DNA from: Streptomyces roseochromogenus subsp. oscitans DS 12.976
GTDB taxonomy: Bacteria > Actinomycetota > Actinomycetes > Streptomycetales > Streptomycetaceae
NCBI RefSeq assembly: GCF_000497445.1
Contig: NZ_CM002285.1
Location: 3,539,276 to 3,583,166, forward strand
Reading direction: 5' to 3'
Length of the DNA: 43,891 bases
Below are positions 16,922-24,638 of the stretch, one piece after another. A program made the translations under genes and the position numbers. Numbering within the stretch: the stretch's first letter is position 1; every line of letters begins with the position of its first letter. Below the pieces are notes generated by a model, which worked only from the letters and a program-made list of their open reading frames with translations, was not told the origin of the DNA and searched no databases.

Positions 16922-18373
16922 TCAGCCGAGGTCGATTTCCGGGTAGAGCGGGAAACCGGAGACCAGGTCGGTCGCCCGGTGGGAGATCTCGTCCGCGATC
17001 TTCTCGTCCAGGACGTGGGCGGCCTTGCTCGGGGCGCCCGACTTGGTCGTGCCCGGCTCCGTCGTCGTCAGGACCCGGTCGATCAGGCCCGCGACCTCGT
17101 CCATCTCGGCGAGGCCCAGGCCGCGGGTGGTCAGGGCCGGGGTACCGATGCGGATGCCGGAGGTGTACCAGGCGCCGTTGGGGTCGGCCGGGATGGCGTT
17201 GCGGTTGGTGACGATGCCGGAGTCCAGCAGGGCGGACTCGGCCTGCCGGCCGGTGAGTCCGTAGGAGGTGGCGACGTCGATCAAGCTGAGGTGGTTGTCC
17301 GTGCCGCCGGTCACCAGGGTGGCGCCGCGCCGCATGAGGCCTTCGGCCAGGGCGCGGGAGTTGTCGACGATGCGCTGGGCGTAGTCCTGGAAGGCGGGCT
17401 GCCGCGCCTCGGCGAGGGCGACGGCCTTGGCGGCCATGACGTGTGGCAGCGGACCACCGAGGACCATCGGGCAGCCGCGGTCGACCTGGTCCTTGAGGGA
17501 GTCGTCGCACAGGACCATGCCGCCGCGCGGGCCGCGCAGCGACTTGTGGGTGGTGGTGGTGACGATCTGGGCGTGCGGGACCGGGTCGAAGTCGCCGGTG
17601 AAGACCTTGCCGGCGACGAGGCCCGCGAAGTGGGCCATGTCGACCATCAGGGTCGCGCCGGCCTCGTCGGCGATCTCGCGCATGATCCGGAAGTTCAGCA
17701 GCCGCGGGTAGGCCGAGTAACCGGCGATGATGATCAGCGGCTTGAACTCGCGGGCCTGGGCGCGCAGGGCGTCGTAGTCGACGAGTCCGGTGGCCGGGTC
17801 GGTGCCGTAGGAGCGCTGGTCGAACATCTTGCCGGAGATGTTCGGGCGGAAGCCGTGGGTGAGGTGGCCGCCGGCGTCCAGGGACATGCCGAGCATGCGC
17901 TGGTTGCCGAAGGCCTGGCGCAGCTCGGCCCAGTCGGCCTCGGAGAGGTCGTTGACCTGGCGGGCGCCGGCCTTCTCCAGGAAGGGGGCCTCGACCCGGT
18001 CGGCGAGGACGGCCCAGAAGGCGACGAGGTTGGCGTCGATGCCGGAGTGCGGCTGGACGTAGGCGTGGCGGGCGCCGAACAGCTCGCGGGCGTGCTCGGC
18101 GGCCAGCGTCTCCACGGTGTCGACGTTGCGGCAGCCGGCGTAGAAGCGGCGGCCGATGACGCCCTCGGCGTACTTGTCGCTGAACCAGTTGCCCATCGCC
18201 AGCAGGGTCGCCGGGGAGGCGTAGTTCTCGGAGGCGATCAGCTTGAGCATCTCGCGCTGGTCGGCGACCTCCTGACCGATGGCCTCGGCGATGCGCGGTT
18301 CGACGGTGCGGATGACGTCGAGGGCGGCGCGGAAGGCGGTGGACTCGGTGGAGAGGGGTTGCTGCTTGGGCAT
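16922..18373 (-). CDS. glyA: Serine hydroxymethyltransferase, long form
   Basis: A 483-residue PLP enzyme interconverting serine and glycine while loading one-carbon units on tetrahydrofolate. SHMT signatures are [13 protein letters not shown] near residue 50, [14 protein letters not shown] near 90, [14 protein letters not shown], and the PLP lysine in [18 protein letters not shown]. It is about 60 residues longer than the usual bacterial enzyme, with an extended N-terminus and internal insertions around 100-190. The ATG at 18373 follows a strong GGAGG ribosome-binding site. It is divergent from the aminotransferase gene; the 223-base intergenic region shows no glycine riboswitch that I can recognise. 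Confidence 0.95.
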   Translation of the reverse strand: MPKQQPLSTESTAFRAALDVIRTVEPRIAEAIGQEVADQREMLKLIASENYASPATLLAMGNWFSDKYAEGVIGRRFYAGCRNVDTVETLAAEHARELFGARHAYVQPHSGIDANLVAFWAVLADRVEAPFLEKAGARQVNDLSEADWAELRQAFGNQRMLGMSLDAGGHLTHGFRPNISGKMFDQRSYGTDPATGLVDYDALRAQAREFKPLIIIAGYSAYPRLLNFRIMREIADEAGATLMVDMAHFAGLVAGKVFTGDFDPVPHAQIVTTTTHKSLRGPRGGMVLCDDSLKDQVDRGCPMVLGGPLPHVMAAKAVALAEARQPAFQDYAQRIVDNSRALAEGLMRRGATLVTGGTDNHLSLIDVATSYGLTGRQAESALLDSGIVTNRNAIPADPNGAWYTSGIRIGTPALTTRGLGLAEMDEVAGLIDRVLTTTEPGTTKSGAPSKAAHVLDEKIADEISHRATDLVSGFPLYPEIDLG

Positions 18374-18596
18374 GAGGACCTCCGGACGGCGTGCGTACAG
18401 CGTTCACGTTCGGCCCAGGCGCACGGCACACATCACACTCGGGCCGCTCCCCGATGGTCCTTCCCATCCCAGCGCGCCAGTCACGGCCCGCTGGTCAGCC
18501 TACCGGGCGCGCCCGGCGTGGCAGGCCCTCGTCCACCATGCGAGCGAAGATAAGAAGGAGCCCACCGTCGTGTTCCCGCCGGATCCGGGAGAGGCC
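18374..18596. promoter_or_regulatory. Divergent promoter region, glyA / aminotransferase
   Basis: This 223-base region should hold promoters for both genes. An AAGGAG at 18555-18560 precedes a GTG at 18570 that is an in-frame alternative start for the aminotransferase. No riboswitch or clear palindrome was found. Confidence 0.4.
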
Positions 18597-19811
18597 ATGA
18601 CCGCTGCAGAAGACGCAGAAGACCTCGTAGCCGCCGCCGAGGCGCACTGTGCGCCCACCTACCGCCCGCTGCCGGTCGTCGTGGCCACGGCGCAGGGGGC
18701 GTGGATGACGGATGTGGAGGGGCGGCGCTATCTGGATCTGCTGGCCGGTTACTCGGCGCTCAACTTCGGGCACGGCAACCGGCGGCTGATCGAGGCGGCG
18801 AAGGCGCAGCTGGAGCGGGTGACGCTGACCTCCCGCGCCTTTCTGCACGACCGGTTCGCCGCGTTCTGCGCGGAGCTGGCCGAGCTGTGCGGGATGGAGA
18901 TGGTGCTGCCGATGAACACCGGCGCGGAGGCGGTGGAGAGCGCGGTGAAGACGGCCCGGAAGTGGGGGTACCGGGTGAAGGGGGTGCCCGCGGAGATGGC
19001 GAAGATCGTGGTGGCGGGCGGCAACTTCCACGGTCGTACGACGACAATCATCAGCTTCTCCACCGACCCGGAGGCGCGGGCGGACTTCGGGCCGTACACG
19101 CCGGGGTTCCAGATCGTGCCGTACGGCGATCTGACGGCGATGCGGGAGGCGCTGACGGAGAACACCGTGGCGGTGCTGCTGGAGCCGATCCAGGGCGAGA
19201 ACGGGGTGATCGTGCCACCGGCCGGCTATCTCCCGGCCGTCCGGGAGCTGACCCGGCAGCGGAACGTGCTCTTCGTCGCCGACGAGATCCAGTCAGGTCT
19301 CGGCCGGACCGGGCGGACCTTCGCGTGCGAGCACGAGGGAGTGGTCCCGGACATGTATGTGCTGGGCAAGGCGCTGGGCGGCGGGATCCTGCCGGTGTCG
19401 GCGGTGGTGTCGAGCGCGGAGGTGCTCGGCGTGTTCCGGCCGGGCGAGCACGGGTCGACGTTCGGCGGGAATCCGCTGGCCTGCGCGGTGGCGCTGGAGG
19501 TGATCGCGATGCTGCGGACGGGCGAGTTCCAGGCCCGGGCGGCGGAGCTGGGGGCGCGGATGCACCGGGCGCTGGCGGCCCTGCGGGCCACGGGCACGGT
19601 GACGGCGGTCCGCGGGCGCGGGCTGTGGGCGGGCCTGGACCTCGCGCCGAAAGCCGGTACAGCGCGGGCCGTGTCGGAGCGGCTGATGGACCGGGGTGTG
19701 CTGGTGAAGGACACCCACACCGCCACCCTGCGGCTCGCTCCCCCGCTGGTGATCAGCGAGGAGGACCTGGACTGGGGGCTGGAGCAGCTGCGGGCGGTAC
19801 TGATCGGCTGA
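18597..19811 (+). CDS. rocD: Ornithine-aminotransferase-like class III aminotransferase
   Basis: A 404-residue PLP-dependent class III aminotransferase, closest by eye to ornithine--oxo-acid transaminase, which makes glutamate-5-semialdehyde from ornithine. Key stretches are DLLAGYSALNFGHGN, MNTGAEAVESAVKTARKWGY, NFHGRTTTIISFSTD, LEPIQGENGVIVPP, VADEIQSGLGRTG and the PLP lysine in YVLGKALGGGILPVSAV; GEHGSTFGGNPLAC follows. ATG at 18597 is used; GTG at 18570, which has a better-spaced AAGGAG, would add nine residues. The GAEAVESAVK and FHGRT motifs favour OAT over acetylornithine or GABA transaminase. It stands alone, divergent from glyA. Confidence 0.82.
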   Translation: MTAAEDAEDLVAAAEAHCAPTYRPLPVVVATAQGAWMTDVEGRRYLDLLAGYSALNFGHGNRRLIEAAKAQLERVTLTSRAFLHDRFAAFCAELAELCGMEMVLPMNTGAEAVESAVKTARKWGYRVKGVPAEMAKIVVAGGNFHGRTTTIISFSTDPEARADFGPYTPGFQIVPYGDLTAMREALTENTVAVLLEPIQGENGVIVPPAGYLPAVRELTRQRNVLFVADEIQSGLGRTGRTFACEHEGVVPDMYVLGKALGGGILPVSAVVSSAEVLGVFRPGEHGSTFGGNPLACAVALEVIAMLRTGEFQARAAELGARMHRALAALRATGTVTAVRGRGLWAGLDLAPKAGTARAVSERLMDRGVLVKDTHTATLRLAPPLVISEEDLDWGLEQLRAVLIG

Positions 19812-19884
19812 GAGGGGGCTCCCGGGTCGGGCTAGAGATCGGTGAGAAGGCCCGTGCGGGCGACCCGGCGCTTTACCGTTCGCC

Positions 19885-19890
19885 TAGAGT
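19885..19890 (+). promoter_or_regulatory. Candidate -10 box of a leaderless promoter (DMT gene)
   Basis: TAGAGT ends 6 bases before the GTG at 19897, which has no ribosome-binding site. Confidence 0.45.
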
Positions 19891-19896
19891 CCCTTT

Positions 19897-20739
19897 GTGT
19901 TGTTTGGAATGGTGTGCGCCCTCGGCGCGGCGGTCTGCTTCGGCACCGCGACGGTTTTGCAGGCGGTTGCCGCGCGGGCGGCGAGCACGGACGGAGGTGG
20001 CGGCGGGGACGCGGCGCTGCTGCTGCGGGCGCTGCGGCAGTGGCGGTACATCGCGGGACTGGCGCTGGACGGTCTGGGCTTCCTGCTGCAGATCGCGGCG
20101 CTGCGATCGGTGCCGATCTACGCGGTGGGCGCGGCGCTGGCCGCCAGCCTCGCGGTGACGGCCGTGGTGGCGGCGCGGCTGCTGCAGGTCCGGCTGAGCG
20201 GGCTGGAGTGGGCCGCCATCGGGGTGGTGTGCGCGGGCCTGGCGATGCTCGGGCTGGCCTCGGGCGCGGAGGGCGACCGGAGCGGGCCGGGCTGGCTGAA
20301 GTACGCGATGGTCGCGGCGGCGGTGGGCGTACTGCTGCTCGGTGGGATCGGCGGCCGGCTGTCGGGGCGCACCCGCGCGCTGCTGCTGGGGCTCGGCGCC
20401 GGATTCGGCTTCGGCGTGGTCGAGGTCGCGGTCCGCCTCATCGACTCTCTGCACCCGGCCGACCTGCTGACCAACCCAGGGACGTATGCGCTGCTGCTCG
20501 GCGGCGGCGCCGCGTTTGTGCTGCTGACCTCCGCGCTGCAGCGCGGCTCGGTGACGACGGCGACCGCCGGTCTGGTGATCGGCGAGACGATCGGCCCGGC
20601 CGCGGTGGGCGTGATCTGGCTCGGCGACCGCACCCGCGAGGGCCTGGTCTGGCTGGCGGTGCTGGGGTTCGCGGTGGCGGTGGCCGGGGCACTGGCGCTG
20701 GCGCGATTCGGGGAGGCGCCGGTGGCGGAAGAAGGCTGA
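19897..20739 (+). CDS. DMT-superfamily (EamA-like) membrane transporter
   Basis: A 280-residue protein with about nine hydrophobic segments spread along its length, beginning at once with MLFGMVCALGAAVCFGTATV. Repeated patterns such as YAVGAALAASLAVTAVVAARLL and VTTATAGLVIGETIGPAAVGV resemble the two-fold EamA/DMT architecture of small-metabolite exporters. The GTG start at 19897 fits a leaderless transcript. It is preceded by the aminotransferase gene on the same strand (85-base gap) and followed by two strong hairpins. Substrate unknown; amino-acid or nucleoside export are generic possibilities only. Confidence 0.82.
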   Translation: MLFGMVCALGAAVCFGTATVLQAVAARAASTDGGGGGDAALLLRALRQWRYIAGLALDGLGFLLQIAALRSVPIYAVGAALAASLAVTAVVAARLLQVRLSGLEWAAIGVVCAGLAMLGLASGAEGDRSGPGWLKYAMVAAAVGVLLLGGIGGRLSGRTRALLLGLGAGFGFGVVEVAVRLIDSLHPADLLTNPGTYALLLGGGAAFVLLTSALQRGSVTTATAGLVIGETIGPAAVGVIWLGDRTREGLVWLAVLGFAVAVAGALALARFGEAPVAEEG

Positions 20740-20760
20740 GGCCGCTTCCTCGAAGCGGCC
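20740..20760 (+). terminator. First hairpin after the DMT gene
   Basis: A perfect 9-bp stem (20740-20748 with 20752-20760) and a 3-base loop, directly after the stop codon. Confidence 0.8.
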
Positions 20761-20764
20761 ACTC

Positions 20765-20798
20765 GGTGGGTGCCCAGGACGAACCCTGGGCACCCACC
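20765..20798. terminator. Strong bidirectional terminator
   Basis: A perfect 14-bp stem (20765-20778 with 20785-20798) and a 6-base loop between the DMT gene and the convergent small gene ending at 20808. It marks the left border of the accessory region. Confidence 0.88.
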
Positions 20799-20807
20799 AT
20801 TACACCG

Positions 20808-21065
20808 TCACTCCCGGTCCGCCACGATCATGCCGACGCATTCGTCGAGCGCCGCATGCAAAGGCGGTACGAGGGCGGCGAGTTCGAGGTCCGACGCCTC
20901 CCCCGCCTCCAGTACGGCGCCGACGACTGCCACTAGGACGGCGGCGGTCTCCAGGGCCTGCGCGTCGGCCAGCGCCTCAAGGAGACCGCCGGGGCGAGCG
21001 ACCACGAACGCCTCCTTGCCGGTGGCCGGGTCTACACCGATGCTGCGGTAACGCGGCGTCCTCAT
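20808..21065 (-). CDS. Small acidic hypothetical protein, 85 aa
   Basis: An 85-residue protein of unknown function, starting MRTPRYRSIGVDPATGKEAF. After a basic N-terminus with DPATGKEAFV, the rest is a long Ala/Leu/Glu-rich helical stretch (LADAQALETAAVLVAVVGAV, then ELAALVPPLHAALDECVG). It could be a small helical-bundle protein; no DNA-binding motif is seen. The ATG at 21065 overlaps the stop of the gene upstream in an ATGA arrangement, so the two small genes are coupled. Both are divergent from the GntR regulator and probably under its control. Confidence 0.65.
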   Translation of the reverse strand: MRTPRYRSIGVDPATGKEAFVVARPGGLLEALADAQALETAAVLVAVVGAVLEAGEASDLELAALVPPLHAALDECVGMIVADRE

Positions 21066-21373
21066 GCGGCGGCCTCCTGCGGGGCGTAGTCCTGGCCCAG
21101 GGCCGCGAGCACCGCCGCCCGACGCCGCTCCCGCTGAAGGCGCCACCGGTCATGTTCGTCACGCTCGCGTTCCCAGACGGCGAGGTACGGCCGGACCAGG
21201 GGCAGACCGTCAGCAGCGATGACGTCCGAGGGGCACGGTCGCGGCCACCGCGCGGGAGCGGGACTGTACACGGGGACGGGAGGGGAGAAGGCGAGGTGCG
21301 GTGACGTGTGAGCGCGGTGCGCTCCGCGAGGAGGCAGGAAGAGGCTCAGGATCGCGGCCAGTAGGCTGCGCAT
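21062..21373 (-). CDS. Small hypothetical protein with N-terminal hydrophobic segment, 103 aa
   Basis: A 103-residue protein starting MRSLLAAILSLFLPPRG, a short hydrophobic segment that could be a signal or anchor. A proline-rich middle follows, then a charged helical C-terminus (VWERERDEHDRWRLQRERRR). GGAG lies about 9 bases before the ATG at 21373. Function unknown. It is the first gene of the two-gene unit divergent from the GntR regulator at 21520, and its promoter region would include the inverted repeat at 21462-21483. Confidence 0.6.
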   Translation of the reverse strand: MRSLLAAILSLFLPPRGAHRAHTSPHLAFSPPVPVYSPAPARWPRPCPSDVIAADGLPLVRPYLAVWERERDEHDRWRLQRERRRAAVLAALGQDYAPQEAAA

Positions 21374-21461
21374 AGGTCGACTCCAGTTCAGTCGGCTGAG
21401 GCCCCGGCGAGGAAGTAGCCGCTTCCCGTCGGGGCCGTTCTGTCTTCGAAGCCACGAGCGC

Positions 21462-21483
21462 GGATAACCGTGGATAACCACGG
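21462..21483. promoter_or_regulatory. Candidate GntR operator
   Basis: CCGTGG-ATAA-CCACGG (21468-21483) is a 6-bp inverted repeat, and GGATAACC occurs twice (21462-21469 and 21472-21479). It lies between the divergent small-gene pair and the GntR gene, the expected place for an autoregulatory site. Confidence 0.5.
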
Positions 21484-21519
21484 ATGCGCAGAATGCCGTG
21501 GTCACCCACGCTGACGTTC

Positions 21520-21783
21520 ATGGAGCTCGACCGCACGCGTCCGCTGTGGCGCCAGATTGCAGCGGAGATCATCCGACGCATCAAGGACGGCACGTATCCA
21601 CCGGGAAGCCGCGTTCCGTCCACTCTCGAAATCGCCCACGAGTTCGGTGTCGTGAACGCGACGGCCGCGAAAGCCATGCGGCACGTACGGGAACAGGGCT
21701 GGACACGGGGCGAAGTCGGACTGGGAACCTTCGTGGCAGATCCCCTGCCACCCTCCCCCGCACCCCCCAAGCCCTCCGCCTAG
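21520..21783 (+). CDS. Minimal GntR-family regulator (winged helix only)
   Basis: An 87-residue GntR-type DNA-binding protein. ATG at 21520 gives MELDRTRPLWRQIAAEIIRR; the winged helix-turn-helix follows (DGTYPPGSRVPSTLEIAHEF, then NATAAKAMRHVREQGW with wing GLGTFVA) and ends near residue 72. Only a short proline-rich tail remains, so there is no effector-binding domain, as in KorSA/YtrA-type small repressors of mobile elements and exporters. An in-frame ATG at 21484 would add 12 residues. It likely represses itself and the divergent small genes through the inverted repeat at 21462-21483. Confidence 0.85.
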   Translation: MELDRTRPLWRQIAAEIIRRIKDGTYPPGSRVPSTLEIAHEFGVVNATAAKAMRHVREQGWTRGEVGLGTFVADPLPPSPAPPKPSA

Positions 21784-21944
21784 CCGACGCAGACGCATTC
21801 CCCGGTCGGCAGGCAGAACCCTTTCTCAGATGGCCTGTTCGAGCCGGTCTCCGCGAACGTCCGTACGCCACCCTTGACGGTCCCCCACACCTCCGGAAGC
21901 GTCATCCGCAAGAAACCGCAAGCGAGTTGGCGCAGGAGGGGACC
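21784..21944. other. Non-coding gap upstream of the DUF6879 module
   Basis: This 161-base stretch has no convincing gene. A TTGACG at 21874-21879 could be a -35 for the module, but no matching -10 is clear. Confidence 0.3.
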
Positions 21945-22229
21945 GTGAACCTAGAGTTCATCGGAATCGACCCGGAGACACAGGGCGGTGGCTCACCGAC
22001 GGTGTGGGTCGAGGAGGAGACGGCCGACCTGGTCGTCCAGGGCATCAAGGCCGAGGAAGTATTGAAGGCACTGATCAGCGGTACGGAGTGGGTTGCAGGA
22101 CACGACACGGGTATCCCCGCGCACGAGGCGGTCATCCGCATCCCGGCCCGGCTCGTGCCGATCTTGAGGGAGGCGTGTGATGTCGCAGAACGACGTGCCG
22201 GACTTCGCCGCACTGCTGCGGAGCGCTGA
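21945..22229 (+). CDS. Small hypothetical protein, 94 aa, first gene of the DUF6879/XRE module
   Basis: A 94-residue acidic protein starting at GTG 21945, with GGAGGGG 4 bases upstream. It begins MNLEFIGIDPETQGGGSPTV and contains VWVEEETADLVVQGIKAEEV and IPAHEAVIRIPARLVPILRE. The pattern suggests a small alpha/beta protein that recurs next to DUF6879 genes in Streptomyces, as far as I recall. Its last 50 bases overlap the next gene, so the two are coupled. Function unknown; partner or antitoxin-like roles are possible but unsupported. Confidence 0.7.
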   Translation: MNLEFIGIDPETQGGGSPTVWVEEETADLVVQGIKAEEVLKALISGTEWVAGHDTGIPAHEAVIRIPARLVPILREACDVAERRAGLRRTAAER

Positions 22230-22710
22230 ACGGTCCGCCGCGCACCTGGAGATGCGCGACGTCTACGCCGTCGGCGATGAGGCCGAAGACTTCGCCCGGT
22301 TCCGGCGCACGGGAGTCCATCCGGACCTTGACCCTGACTCCGCAGGATGGTCAGGGTGGGTGCCGCTGGTGCGAGAGACCGTCACCCGGGGTGTGCAGAT
22401 GCGCCGGGCCCGGATCGTATCCGAGCCGGTGACCGACTACATCCGCTTCGAACACGCGGGGACTGCCGTGAATCTGGCGGCAGGAGAACAGGTTCGGTGG
22501 CTCCCCCGGCGAATGGCCTCCGACATCGCTCTGCCCGGGAACGACCTCTGGCTGATCGATGAGCGTCTGGTCCTCTTCCACTGGTTCACCGGTGACGGCG
22601 ACTGGGCAGGACACGAGTTCAACGAGGACCCCGCCGTGGTGAAGATGGTCACGGCGGCGTTCGAGACGGTGTGGGAGCGCGCCGTTCCTCACGAGCACTT
22701 CGCCGTCTGA
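22180..22710 (+). CDS. DUF6879-family protein
   Basis: A 176-residue cytosolic protein matching the pattern I associate with DUF6879. It opens with a helix (DFAALLRSAERSAAHLEMRD), then YAVGDEAEDFARFRR, WVPLVRETVTRGVQMRRARI, VSEPVTDYIRFEHAGTAVNL, GEQVRWLPRR, DLWLIDERLVLFHWF and a C-terminal helix with VWERAVPHEHF. Start is ATG 22180, immediately preceded by an in-frame GTG at 22177. It overlaps the 94-residue gene by 50 bases and is followed 18 bases later by the XRE regulator. DUF6879 genes are characteristic partners of XRE-DUF5753 regulators; molecular function is unknown. Confidence 0.8.
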   Translation: MSQNDVPDFAALLRSAERSAAHLEMRDVYAVGDEAEDFARFRRTGVHPDLDPDSAGWSGWVPLVRETVTRGVQMRRARIVSEPVTDYIRFEHAGTAVNLAAGEQVRWLPRRMASDIALPGNDLWLIDERLVLFHWFTGDGDWAGHEFNEDPAVVKMVTAAFETVWERAVPHEHFAV

Positions 22711-22728
22711 CCCCCGCGCCGCCCCCCC

Positions 22729-23577
22729 ATGCCCGCTTCTCCCTCGTCCAGCGCTCAGGCGGCCCGTGAAGCACTCGCGGTGCGCCTGGCGCACCTGCGC
22801 AAGGACGCCGGCCTCAGCGGAAAAGAACTCTCCGTCCGCTGCGGCTGGCATCCTGCGAAGACCACTCGCATTCAAAAGGGCGAGGCCGCCCCTACGGACG
22901 CCGATATCCGTGCCTGGTGCGCAGCGTGTGAGGCCGAGGGTCAGATCGAAGATCTCATCGCAACGGCCCGCGCGGTCGACTCGATGTACGTGGAATGGCG
23001 CAGGCTCCAGCGCAACGGCATGCGCAAGGTCCAAGAGGACTTCTTCGCCCTCCACGCACAGGCCCAGATCTGCCGCTCCTACGTCTCCAACGTCGTGCCC
23101 GGGTTCTTCCAGACCCCTGCGTATGCCACGGCGCTCATGGAGACCATCACCGACTTCCAGGGCACCCCCAACGACGTCCCCGAAGCCGTCGCCGCCCGTG
23201 TCGCCCGCTCCCGCTTCCTGTACGAAGGGGGTCACCGCTTCGTCGTCCTCATGGAGGAGTGCGTCCTGCGCTACCGCCTCGGCGACGCGGAGACCATGGC
23301 TGCACAACTGCGGCACTTGCTCACCGTCATGCCGCTCGCCTCTGTCTCCCTCGGGATCATCCCGTTCACCGCTCGGCGCTCCATGTGGCCGCTGGAGGCG
23401 TTTTACCTCTACGACGACCGTCACCTGGTCGTGGAAACCCTCACAGCCGAGGTCAACGTGACGCAGCCCCGCGAACTGGCCGACTACGCCAAGGCGTTCG
23501 CCGAGCTGGCAAAAATGGCCCTCTACGGCGACCGTGCCCGTCGGCTCATCACCACCGCGATCGACTGCCTCGGGTGA
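22729..23577 (+). CDS. WhiJ-like XRE regulator (HTH + DUF5753)
   Basis: A 282-residue regulator with an N-terminal XRE helix-turn-helix (about residues 15-70: LAHLRKDAGLSGKELSVRCG, then KTTRIQKGEAAPTDADI) and a C-terminal DUF5753 domain (about 95-275, with VPGFFQTPAYATALME, RQ-rich helices, FVVLMEECVLRYRLGD and LGIIPF). This is the architecture of WhiJ and its many Streptomyces paralogues, usually paired with a small DUF397 protein; here the partner is DUF6879. No ribosome-binding site is evident in the C-rich 18-base gap, so translation may depend on coupling. Probably represses itself or development-related genes; target unknown. Confidence 0.88.
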   Translation: MPASPSSSAQAAREALAVRLAHLRKDAGLSGKELSVRCGWHPAKTTRIQKGEAAPTDADIRAWCAACEAEGQIEDLIATARAVDSMYVEWRRLQRNGMRKVQEDFFALHAQAQICRSYVSNVVPGFFQTPAYATALMETITDFQGTPNDVPEAVAARVARSRFLYEGGHRFVVLMEECVLRYRLGDAETMAAQLRHLLTVMPLASVSLGIIPFTARRSMWPLEAFYLYDDRHLVVETLTAEVNVTQPRELADYAKAFAELAKMALYGDRARRLITTAIDCLG

Positions 23578-23601
23578 ATCTCCGCAATTACTCGCAACTT
23601 C

Positions 23602-23626
23602 GTTGAGTTCAACATCTGTTGAGCGG
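23602..23626. promoter_or_regulatory. Candidate operator with three GTTGA half-sites
   Basis: GTTGA-GT-TCAAC (23602-23613) followed by another GTTGA (about 23618-23622), just 3' of the XRE gene and upstream of the next small genes. Resembles a dimer-binding site; no more can be said. Confidence 0.3.
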
Positions 23627-23691
23627 GACGGTGGAAACCGCCGCCGGGCGCCAATCCGCAGGCTCCCCGACCCGGCGGCTTTATGAGGAGA

Positions 23692-23724
23692 GTCCCGCCC
23701 CGCTCACCCCCTAAGGGGCGGGAC
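23692..23724 (+). terminator. Hairpin between the XRE gene and the small genes
   Basis: GTCCCGCCCC (23692-23701), 13-base loop, GGGGCGGGAC (23715-23724): a perfect 10-bp stem. It ends 24 bases before the next start codon, so it may terminate XRE transcription or act as a leader structure. Confidence 0.6.
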
Positions 23725-23747
23725 GTCCCACCCACGAGGAGATGAGG

Positions 23748-23912
23748 ATGCCTGAGTCTCTGCCTCGCCACGTGCCAGGCTCCAGCAGTCGCCGGCACCA
23801 CCTCCCGGAGCCTCCGCGAGGCCCGAGCCCCGCTCTCCTCGCCCGATCTGACCGGGGCTGGGAGAAGTTTCTGAGCCTGGCCGGTCAGACGCCCGAGGAG
23901 CCTCAGAAGTGA
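23748..23912 (+). CDS. Small basic hypothetical peptide, 54 aa
   Basis: A 54-residue open frame from ATG 23748, preceded by GAGGAG at a good distance. It is Pro/Arg/Ser-rich at first and ends in RSDRGWEKFLSLAGQTPEEP. Its TGA overlaps the GTG of the next frame (GTGA), typical of a coupled pair. No family recognised; the clean ribosome-binding site and coupling are the main support. Confidence 0.55.
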   Translation: MPESLPRHVPGSSSRRHHLPEPPRGPSPALLARSDRGWEKFLSLAGQTPEEPQK

Positions 23913-24132
23913 GCCGTGTCGACTCCGCAGGATTCGAGGATCACCCTCTGCTGCCCGCCAGGGCCGGGACATCGCGCCCCGCAGCGAGGGCGAGCTGACG
24001 GCCGTCACGCACGAGATGCACGACGGAGGCCGCGTGGTCCGCGTTGCCCATGTCCGACTGCCCTCCGGCATCGAGATGTCGACAGCCGCCGACAACATCG
24101 AGGCCGTACAGCGCACGGTCGACGGCCGCTAG
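23909..24132 (+). pseudogene. Small hypothetical gene disrupted by a frameshift
   Basis: Translation from the coupled GTG at 23909 gives 29 residues (MSRVDSAGFEDHPLLPARAG...) and stops at 23998. In the -1 frame, coding-quality sequence starts near 23960 (GRDIAPRSEGELTAVTHEMH, then RVVRVAHVRLPSGIEMSTAA) and ends at TAG 24130-24132. Joined by a single missing base near 23955-23965 these make one protein of about 74 residues, which resembles a small Streptomyces protein family I recall beside such modules. No slippery heptamer is visible. Either a real one-base deletion or a sequencing error. Confidence 0.55.
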
Positions 24133-24179
24133 GCTCCCGCACTCCGCAGGAACCCGCCGTCGACGCCGAGGAGAACCTC

Positions 24180-24638
24180 GTGAAGAAGCTCATCGCCCGT
24201 ATCTGGCGCATCATCCGAGGCCCGGTGCAGTGGCGCATCCTCTGGTTGGCGCACGCCAAATTCATGGTGGGCGTCACCGGAATCGTGCGTGACGATGCCG
24301 GCCGCGTCCTGCTGCTGCGTCATCGCCTATGGCCCGAGGACCGCCAATGGGGCCTGCCCACGGGTTACGCCGTCAAGGGCGAGGAGTTCACCGCCACCGT
24401 GGCCCGTGAGGTGCATGAGGAGACCGGGCTGGAGGTCAAGGCCACGCGGCTCGTCCACCTCAAGAGCGGCTACAAGCTCCGCGTCGAGGTTGCTTATGAC
24501 ACGCAACTCGTCGGCGGGACCCTCAAGATCGACTCATTCGAGATTCTGGAGGCACGATGGTTCACTCCGGACGAACTGCCGGACGGGATGCAGGAATCAC
24601 ACCGGTGCCTGATCTTCGGTCAGGACCCGAACGCCTGA
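24180..24638 (+). CDS. NUDIX hydrolase
   Basis: A 152-residue NUDIX-family pyrophosphatase acting on a nucleoside diphosphate linked to some moiety. The complete Nudix box runs from G62 to L84: GYAVKGEE then REVHEETGL, fitting Gx5Ex7REUxEExGU. A basic, aromatic N-terminal helix (LIARIWRIIRGPVQWRILWL, residues 4-23) precedes the domain and could lie on a membrane. Start is GTG 24180, with GAGGAG 6 bases upstream. The gene overlaps the following unknown gene by 34 bases (or 82 if that one starts at 24557), so the two are probably made together. Confidence 0.92.
   Translation: MKKLIARIWRIIRGPVQWRILWLAHAKFMVGVTGIVRDDAGRVLLLRHRLWPEDRQWGLPTGYAVKGEEFTATVAREVHEETGLEVKATRLVHLKSGYKLRVEVAYDTQLVGGTLKIDSFEILEARWFTPDELPDGMQESHRCLIFGQDPNA

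Noticed and set aside
16979..18553. 524-codon open frame opposite glyA
   Set aside because: Shadow of serine hydroxymethyltransferase, which has all its signatures on the other strand.
18374..18596. Possible glycine riboswitch before glyA
   Set aside because: No tandem aptamer-like cores or conserved motifs could be found in the 223 bases.
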